64,000 bases of DNA, taken from assembly GCA_027627225.1 (NCBI GenBank), contig CM051036.1, positions 35,920,426 through 35,984,425 of the forward strand. Reading direction: 5' to 3'. The notes under the pieces are model-generated. The model saw only the letters and a program-made list of their open reading frames with translations, did no database searches and was not told where the DNA came from. This stretch comes from Congeria kusceri. Lineage: Eukaryota; Mollusca; Bivalvia; Myida; Dreissenidae. Both the position numbers and the translations under genes were made by a program. Every line of letters starts with the position of its first letter. Positions within the stretch are counted from its first letter, which is position 1. Positions 47,471-60,464 of this stretch are shown here, in pieces.

Positions 47471-47754
47471 CTTCCTTATCCACGGAGTTTTTTTAGGATT
47501 CTCAGTTACTTTCTTCCATGCATATTATTCTAAAGTCTTATTCTCCAATTTTTGAAGTAATATCAAAATTAATAAGCCACTATTACAGGATACATTTTAC
47601 TGCATTCTATGCAAATATGTAGAATACACATTTACTGATATTGTGTCCCATGGAGCTGCTCAATATGGATATAAACCTTTTGGTAATATTCTAAAAAGAT
47701 TCTTACTACATGATTATTTAAAATGACATAAATATCTTACAACCTTTCCCCTAA

Positions 47755-50452
47755 TATCATTCTATCAAGCCAAATAAGTGTTTTATTCTGTCAAGCCAAA
47801 TACAATTATCCTTATATCAAGCCAAATACAACTGCCATTCTATCAAGTCAGGTATCCTTCTGTCAAGCCAAATACAGATTTTCATCTTTGAAACCAAATA
47901 TAACTACCCTTCTATCAAGCCAAAACAACTGTTCTCCTATCAAGCCAAATACAACTACCATTCTATCAAGCTAAATATCCTTATTTTAAGCCAAATACAG
48001 ATTTGTTTCTGTCAAGCTAAATATAAATGCTCTTATATGAAGCAAATAAAACTATCCCTTCTGTCAATCCAAATACAACTACCCTTCTATCAAGCTGAAT
48101 AAAGCTTTTCCTCTATCAAACCAAATTAAACTACCATTCTATAAAGACAAATATCCTTCTGTCAAGCCAAATACAGATATCCTTCTGTCAAGCCACATAC
48201 AGCTATCCCTTCTATAAGACAAATACGACTACTCTTCTATCAAGCCTAATAGACTTATGTCAAACCAAATACAGATTTCCTTCTGTGAAACTAAAAACAA
48301 CTACCCTTCTATCAAGCCAAATACAACTGTTCTCCTATCACGCCAAATACAAATACCATTCTATCAAGCTAAATATCCTTCTGTCAGGCCAAATACAAAA
48401 ACCTTTCTATGATGCCAAATAAAACTATCCCTTCTGTCAATCAAAAAACAACTACCCTTCTATCAAACTGAATATAGATATTCTTTTATTAAGCCTTATA
48501 CAACTACTATTCTATCAAGCAAAATATCCTTCTGTTAAGCCAAACCAGATTTCCTAATGTCAAGCCAAATACAACTTCCCTTCTTTCAGCCAAATCTAAC
48601 TATTCTTTTTACAAACAAAATACAACTTCAACTTTATCAAGTCTAATTGTCCTTCTGTCAAGCCAAATACAGTTTTGATTCTGTCAAGCCAAATACAATA
48701 ACTTTTCTATCAAGCCAAATACAAATATGTCTTCTGGCATGGCAAATACAGCTATCTCTTCTGTCAAGCCAAATACAAATATCCATTCAGTCAAGCCAAA
48801 TACAGCTATCCCTTCTATCAAGCCAATCAATCACAGCTATCCTTTCTTTTAAGCCAAATACAACTATCCATCTGTCAAGCCAAATACAATGACCATTCTA
48901 TTAAGAAATTTCAACCATTTTTCTATCAAGTCAAATACAGCTATCCTTTTTATCAAGCCAAATACAACCATCCATTCTATCCAAATACAAATACAGCGAT
49001 CCTTCTTTTAAGCAAATTTCTGTCAGTCCAAATGCAAATTTTCTTCTGTAAAGCTAAACACAAATTCACTTTTATGAAGCAAAATATTACTATCCCTTTT
49101 GCCACGTCAAATACAGCCATCCCTTATATCAAGCCAAATTCAACTCCCTTACTATCAATTCAAACTCCATTATTCTTCTATCAAGCCGAATACAGCTATC
49201 TTCTGTCAAGTTAAATATCCTTCTGTCAAGCAAAATGCAGCTTTCCTTCTGTGAAGCCAAATACACCTACCTTTCTATCAAGCTGAATATCATTTTGTCA
49301 AGCCATATACAATTTCCCTTCTATCAATCTGACTACAGATATTAATCTATAATGCCAAATGCAACTACCACTCTGTAAATCAAAATATCATTCTGTTAAG
49401 CCAAATACAGATTTCATTCTATCAAGCCAAATAGAGTTAGCCTTCTATTATACCATGTACAAAAGTCCCTTCTGTCAAACCAAAAACAGCTATCCTTCCT
49501 ATTAATCCACATACAGCTATCCCTTCGGTCAAGCCAAATACAGCCATCCATTGTATCAAGCCAGATACAGCTATCCCTTCTTTCAAACCAAATACAACTA
49601 TCCTTTCTATCAAGACAAATACAACTATCATTCTGTCAAGCCAAAAAAAAAACAATTACCCTTCTATCAAGCCAAATTCAACTAGTCTTCTATAATGCCA
49701 AATACAGCTACCCATTATATCCAGCCAATTACAACAACCCCTTCTATCAAACCCAATAAACTAGCCTTCTGTCATTCTAAGTCAAATACATTCTATCAAT
49801 CCAAATTAAAATATTCCTCTATTAAGCCAAATAGTTTTCCTTCAAGCCATATGTAGATTTTCTTCTGTCAAGCTAAATACAAATACACTTTTATGAAGCA
49901 AAATATAACTATCCCTTTTGCCAAGCCAAATACAGCTATCCCTTCTATCAAGCCAAATACAACTCCCTGCCAGTCAAGTTAAATTCCAGTATTTTTCTAT
50001 CGAGACAAATACAGCTACCTTCTATCAAATTAAATATCCTTCTGGCAGCTTTACTTCAGTGAAGCCAAATACAACTACCTTTCTACAATGCTGAATATTA
50101 TCTGTCAAGCCAAATACAACTTCCCTTCTGTCACGCTGAAGACAGGTATAAATCTAGAAAGCCAACTGAAACGACCACTCTTTAAAGCAAAATACCTTCT
50201 GCCAAGCCAAATACAGATTTTATTCGTTCAAGCCAAGCATAATAACCCTTCTATCATACCATGTACAAACGTCCCTTCTTTTAAACCAAAAACAGCAGGT
50301 TTCTTTCTGTCAAGCCAAATACAAATACCCTTTTATGAAGAAAAATATAAAACTATTCCTTCTGCCAAGCCAAATACAGCTCTCTCTGTTATGAAGCCAA
50401 ATACAACTCCCCTTATATTAAGCCAAATACCGCTACTTTCTATCAAGTTAAA
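47755..50452 (+). repeat. ~26-bp tandem repeat, third block
   Basis: The same CAAGCCAAATACA unit and orientation as at 38-43 kb. Longer stretches of this block parallel the first block in order of variants (for example 48190-48900 beside 39900-40600), which suggests duplication of kilobase-sized segments. Confidence 0.9.
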
Positions 50453-50454
50453 TA

Positions 50455-51333
50455 CCGTAAACGCTCGAGTATAGGACGCCCCTGCATATAAGATGCACCT
50501 AAAATTTCAGACCGGAATTTGGAAAAAAAAAATTTGAGATTTCAACGCTTATAAACGCTTCAAAGCGGTCCATTTCGTGTCCAATGTTAACAGACACCAA
50601 AAATATTTTTGTAGTGAGAACCGCAATATGCAGTCGCGGATACACTACCCTAAGTAAAATTTTAGCGTTAGCACTGGTAAGAAGCGTTCGATATAGACAA
50701 TTACAGATATTCTTTCTGACAAGCAAAAAATGTCTCGGTATATAAAGCTGCATTAAGAGGTGTTGAGATGTCTCAGTGTCAACACCTTAAAATTACACCA
50801 CGGGTGCTAATTGTTACAAAAACAGTCTCCGCGAGTATCTTCAATGAAACCGTCGTTGTTGTTTGCATAGCGATATTAAATGTGTAAACGTGTTTGAAAC
50901 CTTCTAATTGTTACAAAAACAGTCTCTGCGAGTATCTTCAATGAAACCGTCGTCGTTGTTTGCATAGCGATATTAAATGTGTGAACCAGTTTGTGAGTTC
51001 GTTTGACCCTTTTTTGTATTTTTTTTTTGCATTAGTGTTAACATTTTTTTGTTTTCGTAAATACAAAAAATAAATTAAATACTAAAATCACGCAAATAAA
51101 ATAAAAAACACACTAATTTTTATATATCCAAATCTGTGCGAAACATATCAGGTACGAATTTTTGCTTCGTGACGTCAATCAAGCATATATTCAAAATGGC
51201 GGCCAAAATAGACTGCATTATATCGATGATAGAAAAACCAGGAGTTTTTGCTTATATCCGCATATAAGACGCACCGAAAAAATGAAACGAATTTTGAATG
51301 AAAAAAGTGCGGCTTATACGCGAGCGTTTACGG
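50455..51333. mobile_element. 879-bp TIR element at a TA site (CCGTAAACGCTCG termini)
   Basis: CCGTAAACGCTCGAGTATA at the left is matched by the inverse CCGTAAACGCTCGCGTATAA at the right. Both also share a CATATAAGAYGCACC word further in. TA lies on both sides (50453-50454, 51334-51335), and excision restores GTTAAATATCCTTCTG of the array. It is a Tc1/mariner or pogo-like non-autonomous element with no transposase ORF. An internal tandem duplication of about 115-bp period (AATTGTTACAAAAACAGTCT at about 50808 and 50907) is present. Confidence 0.85.
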
Positions 51334-51335
51334 TA

Positions 51336-52305
51336 TCCTTCTGTCAAGTCAAATGCAGTTTCCCTTCAGTGAAGCTAAATAGACTTGAAGTATGTCAAGA
51401 CAATTTTATTTATTCCTTTAGCAAACCAAGTACAACTACTATTCTATCAAGCCAAATATAATTCTTTCAAGCCAAATACAATTGCCTTTCTATCATACCA
51501 TGTACAAATGTCCCATTCTGGCAAGCCAAATACAACTATCCCTTCTGTCATACCAAAAGCAGCTATCCCCCCTATCAAGCCAAATACAGCTAGACTTTTG
51601 GTCAAGCCAAGCACATCTATCCCTTTGGTGAAGCCAAAAACAGCTCTCCATTAAGTCAAGCCAAATACAACTACCATTATATCAAGTTAGATATCTTTAT
51701 GTCAATGCAAATACAAATTGTTTGTCTGCGAAACCAAATATAACTACCTTTCTTTCAAGCCAGCTATTCCGCTATCAAGCTCAATTTTAGTAAAGATAAC
51801 TACCATTGTATCAAGTTGAACATCCCTATTTCTAGCCAAATACAGATTCCTTCTGTCAAGCTAAAATACAACTACACTTCTATCAAGCTTGTCTTACAGC
51901 TTTTTTTATTTCAAACCAAATTAAACTACCATTCTATCAAACCAATTATCCTTCTGTCAAGCCAAATACAGATTTTTTTATGTCAAGCCACACTCGTACA
52001 GCCCTCCTTTCAATGAAGCCAAATACAACTCTCCTTTTGTCAATTCAAATACTACTAATTCTTCAATCAAGCCAAATACCACTACCCTTCTATCAAGCCA
52101 AATAGCCTTCTGTCAAGCCAAATACAGATTTCCTTCTGTGAAACTAAATAAAGCAATCCTTCTATCAAACGAAATACCACTTTCTCCTATCAAGCCAAAT
52201 AAACTACCATTACTACCATTGCTACCATTCTGTCAGGATTAATATCCTTCTGTCAAGCCAAATACAAAAACCTTTCTATGACTCTAAATAAAAGTATCAC
52301 TTCTG
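51336..52305 (+). repeat. ~26-bp tandem repeat, fourth block
   Basis: Same CAAGCCAAATACA unit and orientation, resuming directly after the TA-site element, ending near TATCACTTCTGCC. Confidence 0.9.
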
Positions 52306-53050
52306 CCATTATATCCCCGCTTTTAAAAAAAGTTGGAGCTATATAGGAATCACGCGTGTTGGCCTGTACGTCGGTACGTAGATATGCTGGTACGTCCCAT
52401 ATTTCTTTTTCACACCATAACTTCTTTATGCCTGAGAGGATTTTAATATAACTTCAGATTATTATTCCTCATGACCAGACGATGTCTCGGGTACATGACC
52501 CATGCTTGGTCTTTAAAGGTCAAGGTCACAATTCAAGGTCAAATACAGGTAAAATACTTGTAATTCGTTTCCACTTCATAACTTCGTAATGCATGGAAGG
52601 ATTTTAATATAACTTCAGATTATTATTCCCCATGACCAGACGATATATCGCCCACATGAACCATGCTTGTCCATCAAAGGTCAAGGTCAAAATTCAAATA
52701 CTTGTATTTCATTACCACGCCATAACTTCATAATGCCTTGTAGGATTTTAATATAACTTGTAATAATTATTCCTCATGAACAGATTATGTGTCGTGCACA
52801 TGACCTATGTTTGTAGGTCAAAGGTCAAGGTTGCAATTTAAGGTCAAAGTTTTAGTATTTGCATTTTGTTCCTGTCCGTAACATGTAAATGTCTGGATGG
52901 ATTTTAATATTACTTCAAATTGTTACTCCATCTTACTAGACAATGTGTCACGCACATGTCTCATGCTTATCAGTCAAAGGTCAAGGTCACAATTCAAGGT
53001 CAGATATTTGTTAATTTTATCTGCTTGTACTAATCATTTTGCATTTCAAG
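52306..53050 (+). repeat. ~152-bp tandem repeat with TTTTAATATAACTTCAGATT core, about 4 copies
   Basis: GGATTTTAATATAACTTC, TTATTCCTCATGACCAGAC, CACATGACCCATGCTTG and AAAGGTCAAGGTCACAATTC recur near 52440, 52593, 52744 and 52899. The left edge has CACGCGTGTTGGCCTGTACG. A further 150 bp to 53200 is unassigned. No gene. Confidence 0.85.
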
Positions 53051-53199
53051 CACATTTTTCCTTTTATGCAGGTTATTTTGTCCATCAATACTATCTTCCG
53101 TGTCAAATCTCTACATCTGTGTCAAAGCTCTACCTCTATGCCAAAGCGATGTGTGGGGTATTAATCACCTTTAGTGATAGCTCTAGTTTGAAATACTGC

Positions 53200-54013
53200 T
53201 ACCCTTGTATCATGGTGAATACAATTTTTTTTCTGTCAAGCCAAATACAACTGTTCTACTATCAAGCCAAATAAAAACTACCATTCTGTCAAGCCAAATA
53301 TCATTCTGTCAAGCCAAATACAGATTTCCTTCTGTCAAGCCAACTACAACTTTCCTTCTATCAGCCAAATTCAACTATTCTTTTAACAAACTAAATACAA
53401 CTACAATTTTATCAAGCCCAAATATCCTTCTGTCAAGCCTTATACAGTGTTGATTCTGTCAAACCAAATACAATTATCTTTCTATCAAGACAAGTACAAT
53501 TATCTCTTCTGGCATGGCAAGTACAGCTATCTCTCTTCAAGCCAAATACAACTATCCCTTCAGTCAAGACAAATACAGCCATCTCCTTTATCAAGCCAAA
53601 TACAACTATCCTTCTGTCAAGCCAAATATCCTTATTGCAAGCCAAATGCAACTACTATTCTATGAAACCAAATGAACTATTCTTCTGTCAAGCCAAATAG
53701 CCTTCTGTCAAGCCAAATGCAGATTTCCTTCTGTCAAGCAAAATACAAATACACTTTTATGAAGCAAAATAAAACTATCCCTTTTACCAAGCCAAATACA
53801 GCTATCCCATTATCAAGCCAAATACAACTCCTGTTCTATCAATTCAGATATCAGTATTCTTCTGTCAAGCCAAATACTGCTTTCCTTCTGCACTTACCTT
53901 TTTTTCAAGCCCAAATTATTTATTTCTTTATCAAACCAAATACAATTACCATTCTATCAATCCAAATATCATTCTGTCAAGCCAAATACAACTTCCCTTC
54001 TATCATGCTGAAT
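53200..54013 (+). repeat. ~26-bp tandem repeat, fifth block
   Basis: The same array unit and orientation, ending at ATGCTGAATACAAAT, where the next MITE is inserted. Confidence 0.9.
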
Positions 54014-54019
54014 ACAAAT

Positions 54020-54277
54020 GAGGCGCGTCGTGGGAAAACCGGTCTTAATGCATGTGCGTAAAGTGTCGTCCCTGATTAGCCTGTGCAATCAGCACAGGCT
54101 AATCCAGGACGGCACTTTCCGCTTTTATGGTATTTTCAGTTTCAGGGACATCTCTTCTAAACATAAATCCACTGTAGGCGGAAAGTGCCGTCCTCGATCA
54201 GGCTGTGCAGACTGCACAGGCTGATCCAGGAGACACTTTACGCACATGCATTAAGTCCGGTTTTCCCACGACACGTC
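54020..54277. mobile_element. MITE, TTAATGCATGTGCGT family, copy 2
   Basis: The left arm CGTCGTGGGAAAACCGGTCT and TTAATGCATGTGCGTAAAGT are matched inversely by ACTTTACGCACATGCATTAA and CCGGTTTTCCCACGACACG. ACAAAT flanks both ends (54014-54019, 54278-54283), a likely 6-bp target duplication. Two inner palindromes around CTGTGCAATCAGCACAG and CTGTGCAGACTGCACAG are present. It is the longer relative of 22781-22995. Confidence 0.85.
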
Positions 54278-54283
54278 ACAAAT

Positions 54284-57200
54284 ATTTTTCTATATAGCCA
54301 TATACAACTACCATTCTGTCAAGTCTGATATCCTTCTGTCAAGCAAAATGCAGATTGCCTTCTTTCAAGCCAAATACAGCTTCCCTTATATCCGGCAAAT
54401 TGAACTCTTCTTCTATGAAGCCAAATACAGATTTCATTCTGTCAAGCCAAATATAAATACCTTTCTATCATATTATGTACATATGTCTCTTCTGTCATAC
54501 CAAAAACAGCTATCCTGCCTATCATGACAAATTCAGCTATCTCTTTTAACAAGCCAAATACAGGTATCCTTTCTATCAAGCCAAATACAACTAAGCTTCT
54601 ATCAAGCCAAATATAATTACCCTTCTATCAAGCCAAATTAAACTATCCTTCTATCAAGCCAAATAAAGCGTTCCTCCTATCAAGCCAAATACAACTCTCC
54701 TTCTGTCATTCCAAATATCCTTCTGCCAAGCCAAATACAACTACATTCTATGAAGCAAAATTGAACTATTCCTCTATCAAGCCATATATCCGTCTGTCAA
54801 GCCAAATGCCGATTTTTTTCTGTCAAGCCAAATACAAATACCAGTTTAAGAAGAAAAATATAACTATCCCTTCTGCCAAATAAGCTCTCCCTTCTGAAAC
54901 CAAATATCAAAACAAATGCAACTATTCCCCTATCAAGCCAAATACAACTACCATTCTGTGAAGCTAAATGTCCTTATTTGAAACCAAATACAGATTTCTT
55001 TCTGTCAAGCTAAATACAAATACTCTTCTATGAAGCCAAAAACAGCTATCCTTTCTTTAAATCCAAATACAACTACCCTTCTATTAAGCTATATACAGCT
55101 TTTCTTCTATCAAACCAAATTAAACTACCATTTTATCAAGCCAATATCCTTCTGCCATTCCAAATACAGATTTTATTCTGCCAAGCCGCATACATCCTTT
55201 CTATGAAGCCAAATACAACTCTTCTTCTGTCAATATAAATGCAACTATTCTTCTATCAAGCCAAATACCACTACCCTTCTATCAAGTCAAAAAGTTTTCT
55301 GTCAAGGCAAATTGAGATTTCCTTAAGTGAAACTTAAAAACTACCCTTCTATAAAGCCAACTACAACTACTATTCTGTCAAGCTAAAATTCCTTTTTTCA
55401 AGCCAAATATAAAATTCCTTTCTGTCACGCCAAATAAAACTATCCCTTCTGTCCATTCAAATACAACGACGTTTCTATCAAGCTCAATACAACTTTTCTT
55501 CTATCAAGCCAAATACGTCTGATCTACTATCAAGCCAAATACGACTACCATTCTATCAAGCCAAATATCCTTCTGTCAAGCCAAATGCAGATTTCCTTCT
55601 GTCAAGCCAAATACAACTTTCCTTCTATCAGCCAAATTCAAATTTTGTTCTAACAATCCAAATACAAGTACAATTCGATCAAGCCCAAATATCCTTCTAT
55701 CAAGCCTAATACAGTTTTGATTCTGTCAAGCCAAATACAATAACCTTTCTATTAAGTACAAATATATCTTTTGGCATGGCAAATACTGCTATCTCTGCTC
55801 GTAGGCCTAATACAACTATCCCTTCAGTGAAGCCAAATACAGCTAACCTTCTATCAAGCCAAATACAATTATCCTTCTGTCAAGCCAAATATTCTTCTGC
55901 GAAGCCAAATGCAACTACCATTATATGAAACCAAATGAACTATTCTTCAATCAAGCCAAATAGCCTTCTGACATGTCAAATGCAGATTTTCTTCTGTAAA
56001 GTCAAATATATATACACTTTTATGAAGCAAAATAAAACTATCCCTTTTGCCTAATACAGCTGTCCCTTGTTTCAAGCCAAAATACAACTCCCGTTCTATC
56101 AAATACATCTACCTTACTATCAGGACGAATTTATTTATTCCTTCATCTAACCAAATACAAATACCATTCTATCAGTCCAAATATCATTTCGTCAAGCCAA
56201 GTCAACTTTCCTTCTGTTGAGCTGAATGCAGATATTTTTTAAATGTAGCCAAACATTATTACCATTCTATAAAGTCAGATATCCTTCTATTAAGCAAATG
56301 CAGATTTCCTTCTATAAAGCGAAATACAACTTCCCTTCTGTCAGGCAAATTGAAGTATATATCTATGAAGCTAAATACAACTACCAGAGTTAAGCAAAAT
56401 ATCCTTCTGTCAAGCCAATTACAGATTTCATTCTTTCAAGCCAAATATAAAAACCCTTCTATCAAACCATGTACAAATGTCTCTTCTGCCAAACCAAAAA
56501 CAGCTATCCTGCAAATCAAGACAATACAGCTATCCCTTCAATCAAGCCAAATAAAGCTGACCTTTCTATCAAGCGAAATACAACTATCCTCCTGTCAAGC
56601 CAAATATCTTTCTACCAAGCCAAATACAATTACCCATCTATCAAGCTTAATTTACTATTCTTCTATCAAGCTAAATACAGCTATCCATTCAATCAAGCCA
56701 AATACAGCTATCCTTTCTATTAAGCCAGAAACAACTATCCTTTTGTCAAGCCAAATATATGTCTGCCAAGCCTAATACAACTACCATTCTATGAAGCCAA
56801 ATTCAACTATTCCTCTATCAAGCCATATGTCCGTCTGTCAAGCCAAACGCAGATTTCTTTCTATCAAGGCAAATACAAATACTCTTTTATGAAGAAAAAT
56901 ATAAAACTATCCCTTCTGCCAAGCCAAACACAGCTCCCCTTCTATGAAGCCAAATTGATCCCGTTATTTCAAGTCAAATTGCAGTATTTTTCAATTCTAT
57001 CATTCTATCAAGTCAAATACATCTGCCGTTCTGTCAAGCTAAATACACCTCACCTTTTATCAAGCCAAATGTATCTATTCCTTTATCAAACCAAATGCAA
57101 CAACAATTCTATCAAGCCAAACACAATTACCATCCTATCATACTATGCACTATTGTCCCATCTAGCAAATCAAATACAACTATCCCTTCTGTCAAACCAA

Positions 57201-58960
57201 AATTAGCTATCCATCCTATCAAGCCATATACAGCTATCTCTTTTGTCAAGCCAATTACACCTGTTCCTTTGCTCAAGCCCCAAAAAGCTATAACTTTTAT
57301 CAGGCCAAAATACAGCTCTCCATTCTGTCAAGCCAAATACAACCACCATTCTATCAAGTCAGATATATTAATGTCAAGGCAAACACAGATTTGTATCTGT
57401 GAAACCAATATATATAACTACCCTTCTATCAAGCCAAATACAACTGTTCCCCTATCAAGCCAAATACAACTACTGTTCTATCAAGCTTAATATCCTTATT
57501 TCAAGCCAAATACAGATATTTCCGTCAAGCTAAATAGAAATACTCTTTTATGAAGACAAAAAAACTATCCTTTTTGTCAGTCAGAATACAACTATTCTTC
57601 TATCAAGCTGAATACAGCTTTTCTTCTACCAAATTTAACTACCATTCTATCAAGCCAAATATCCTTATGTCAAGCCAAATACCAATATTTTTCTATCAAT
57701 ACCTCTACCCTTCTCTCAAGCCAGATAGCCTCGTGTCAAGTCAAATACAGGTTTCCTTCTGTGAAACTAACTAAAACTACACTTGCATCAAGCCAAATAT
57801 AACTGGTCTCCTATCAAGCCAAATACAAATACCATTCTGTCAAGCTTAATCGCCTTCTGTCAAGCTAAATACAAATACCTTTCTATGACGCCAATTCAAA
57901 GCCAAATACAACTATTCTTATGTCAAGCCAATACAATTACCCATCTATCAAGCCAAATACAGCTATCCCTTCCATCAAGTCAAGTACAGCTATTTCTTCT
58001 ACTAGGCCAAATACAACTATCCTTCTGTCAAGCCAAAATATCCTTCTGTCAAGCCAAATGCAGATTTTTCTGTCAAGCCAAATAGAAATAACCTATTATG
58101 AAGAAAAACATAAAACTTTTTATGAAGAAAAAATAAAACTATCCCTTTTGACAAGCCAAATACAGCTCTCCCTTTTTTGAAGCCAAATACAACTCCCCTT
58201 ATATCAAGTCAAATACCAGTAGTCTTCTATCAAGCCAAATATCAGTACCTTCTATCAAGTTAAATATCCTTCTGTTAAGCCAAATACAGCTTTCCTTCTG
58301 TGAAGCTAAATACACCTACCCTTCAGTTAAGTCGAATTTATCTATGCCTTTATCAAAACCAAATACAACTACCATTCTATCAAGACTAATATCATACTAT
58401 CAAGCCAAATACAGCTACATGTATCCCTTAGGTTGAACAAAATACAGCTAACCCTTTGTTCAAGCCAAACAACTACCCTTCAATCATGCCAAATACAACT
58501 AGCCTTCAGTTATGCCAAATACAACTTTCCTTCTTTTTATTCTATAGACCCATTGTGAACATTTCAAACCATATAATTATATGGGCGCATTTTTGAACCT
58601 ATCAAACCAAATACAATTATCAACTGAATACAACTGTTCTTCAATATACCATTTCCTGACCTATTAGCCAATAAAACAGCAATTCTTTAAGCCATTTTAA
58701 ACTATCAAACTAGATACAGTTGCCCTTTGTTGTACTTTGTTACATACAACAGACTGCCTGATATCAACCAATATTTCAGTATATGAAATCAAATTCAACT
58801 CATATTCATTTAGCCCATATTTTGAACCTATAAAATCAAATAAAACTATTTTTTAATAAGCCCATCAAACCAAATACAACTATCGTTCTATAAGCCCAGT
58901 TTTTACTGCATTCACTCAGTCTTAAGATACTTCCTGTTTGCTTAAAGCTATCAAATCAAA
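54284..58960 (+). repeat. ~26-bp tandem repeat, sixth block with decayed edge
   Basis: A dense CAAGCCAAATACA array runs to about 58540 in the same orientation. From there to 58960 units become longer and irregular (for example TATCAAACCAAATACAATTATC), marking the decayed edge. No gene. Confidence 0.85.
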
Positions 58961-58965
58961 ATAAA

Positions 58966-60130
58966 ACAATCTAAGTCCTATAATACCTTGTAATTCTTTA
59001 ACATTCTTTGTCTTACCATGCGTCTATAGACCTGCTATTGATGAATCTTGCAACGGTCACGTAACCACAATCCAAGTCCTATAATACCTTGTAATTCTTT
59101 AACATTCTTTGTCTTACCATACGTCTATAGACCTGCTATTGATGGGTCTTGCAAGGGCTAAGTAGCCATAATCTAAGTCCTATAATACTTCTTGTTCTTT
59201 AACATGGTACGTTTTACCTTGATTTATAGACCTGCAAGGGATGAATCTTGCAATGGTCACATAACCACAATCAAAGTCCTATAATACCTTCTAGTTCTTA
59301 AACGTTCTATGACTTAACTTTGATTTATAGACGTGCAAGTGGTGAATCTTGCAACAGTCACATAAGCGTAAGTCATTTAATACTTAATATCTCTTAAACA
59401 TCCTATGTCTTACCTTTGACTTGTAGACCTGCCAGTCTCATAACCACAATCTACGTCTTATTGTCCCTTCTAGTTCTTAAACATTCTATATCCTACCATT
59501 GACCTGTTAGTCTTGCAAGTGAGAAATCTTGCAATGTAACATAACCAAAATCTACGTCCTATATTTCCTTGGTCTTTAACATTCTATGTCTTACTATTGG
59601 TTTATAGACCTTCACATTTATCTTGCAATAGTCACATAACCACAGACTAAGTCATACAAAATCTACAAGTTATTTCGTATTCTATAACTTACCACTGTCT
59701 TGTAATCTCCTGTTTATGAATCTAGCGACTGTGACATAACCATAATATAAGTCCTATAATACCTTCTAGTTCTTTAACATTCTTTGTCTTACCATGCGTC
59801 TATAGACCTGCTAGCGGTGAATCTTGCAATGGCTACTTAGCCACCATCACAGTCCTATAATACCTTCCATACATAACCACAATCTAAATCCTATAATACT
59901 TTCTTTTTCTTGAAAAATTCCATGTCTTACTTTTGACTTATAGACCTGCAAGTGAGAAGTCTTGAAACCGTCATATAACAACAATCTAATTCTTATAATA
60001 CCTTCAAGTAACATTTTATGTCTATAGACATGCAAGTGAGAAGTCTTGAAAACGTCACATCACCACAATTTAAGTCCTATAATATAAGTTTTTTAAGATT
60101 ATATGTTTTAGTATTGGTTGATAGACCTGC
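58966..60130 (+). repeat. ~102-bp tandem repeat, about 11 copies
   Basis: AATCTAAGTCCTATAATACC, TTCTTTAACATTCTTTGTCT, TTACC...TATAGACCTGC and GTGAATCTTGCAATGGTCAC repeat. The first two full units (58966 and 59070) are nearly identical, with later ones more diverged and some shortened. Confidence 0.9.
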
Positions 60131-60134
60131 AATA

Positions 60135-60464
60135 TTAATGAGTCTCAAGTTGAACCCTTTCCGAGTATAATGATCTTAGAATAATAATGAGTGTAAAGTT
60201 GCGCCCTATCCGAGTATAATGTACTCAGAATACTATTGAGTCTGATGTTGCACCCTGTCCGACTATATTGTACTTAGAATATAAGTGACTCTGAAGTTGC
60301 AACATGTCCGATAATTATGTACTTCAAATAATTATGTGTCTGTATGAGTCTGAAGTTGCACCCTGTCCGAGTATAATGTAGTTAGAATATTATTTACTCT
60401 GAAGTTGCATCCTATAATTTACTAAGAATATAAATGAGTCTGAAGTTGCACCCTGTCCGAAAAT
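60135..60464 (+). repeat. 49-bp minisatellite, left segment
   Basis: The unit has TGAGTCTGAAGTTGCACC, CTGTCCGAGTATAATGTA and CTTAGAATATTAA. About six copies precede the inserted element at 60465, and the array resumes at 62306. Confidence 0.9.

Noticed and set aside
38918..58180. Dozens of plus-strand ORFs of 60-141 codons rich in Gln, Ser, Tyr and Lys
   Set aside because: Products of the stop-free 26-bp tandem repeat; same peptide words in all frames, no conserved length or boundaries.
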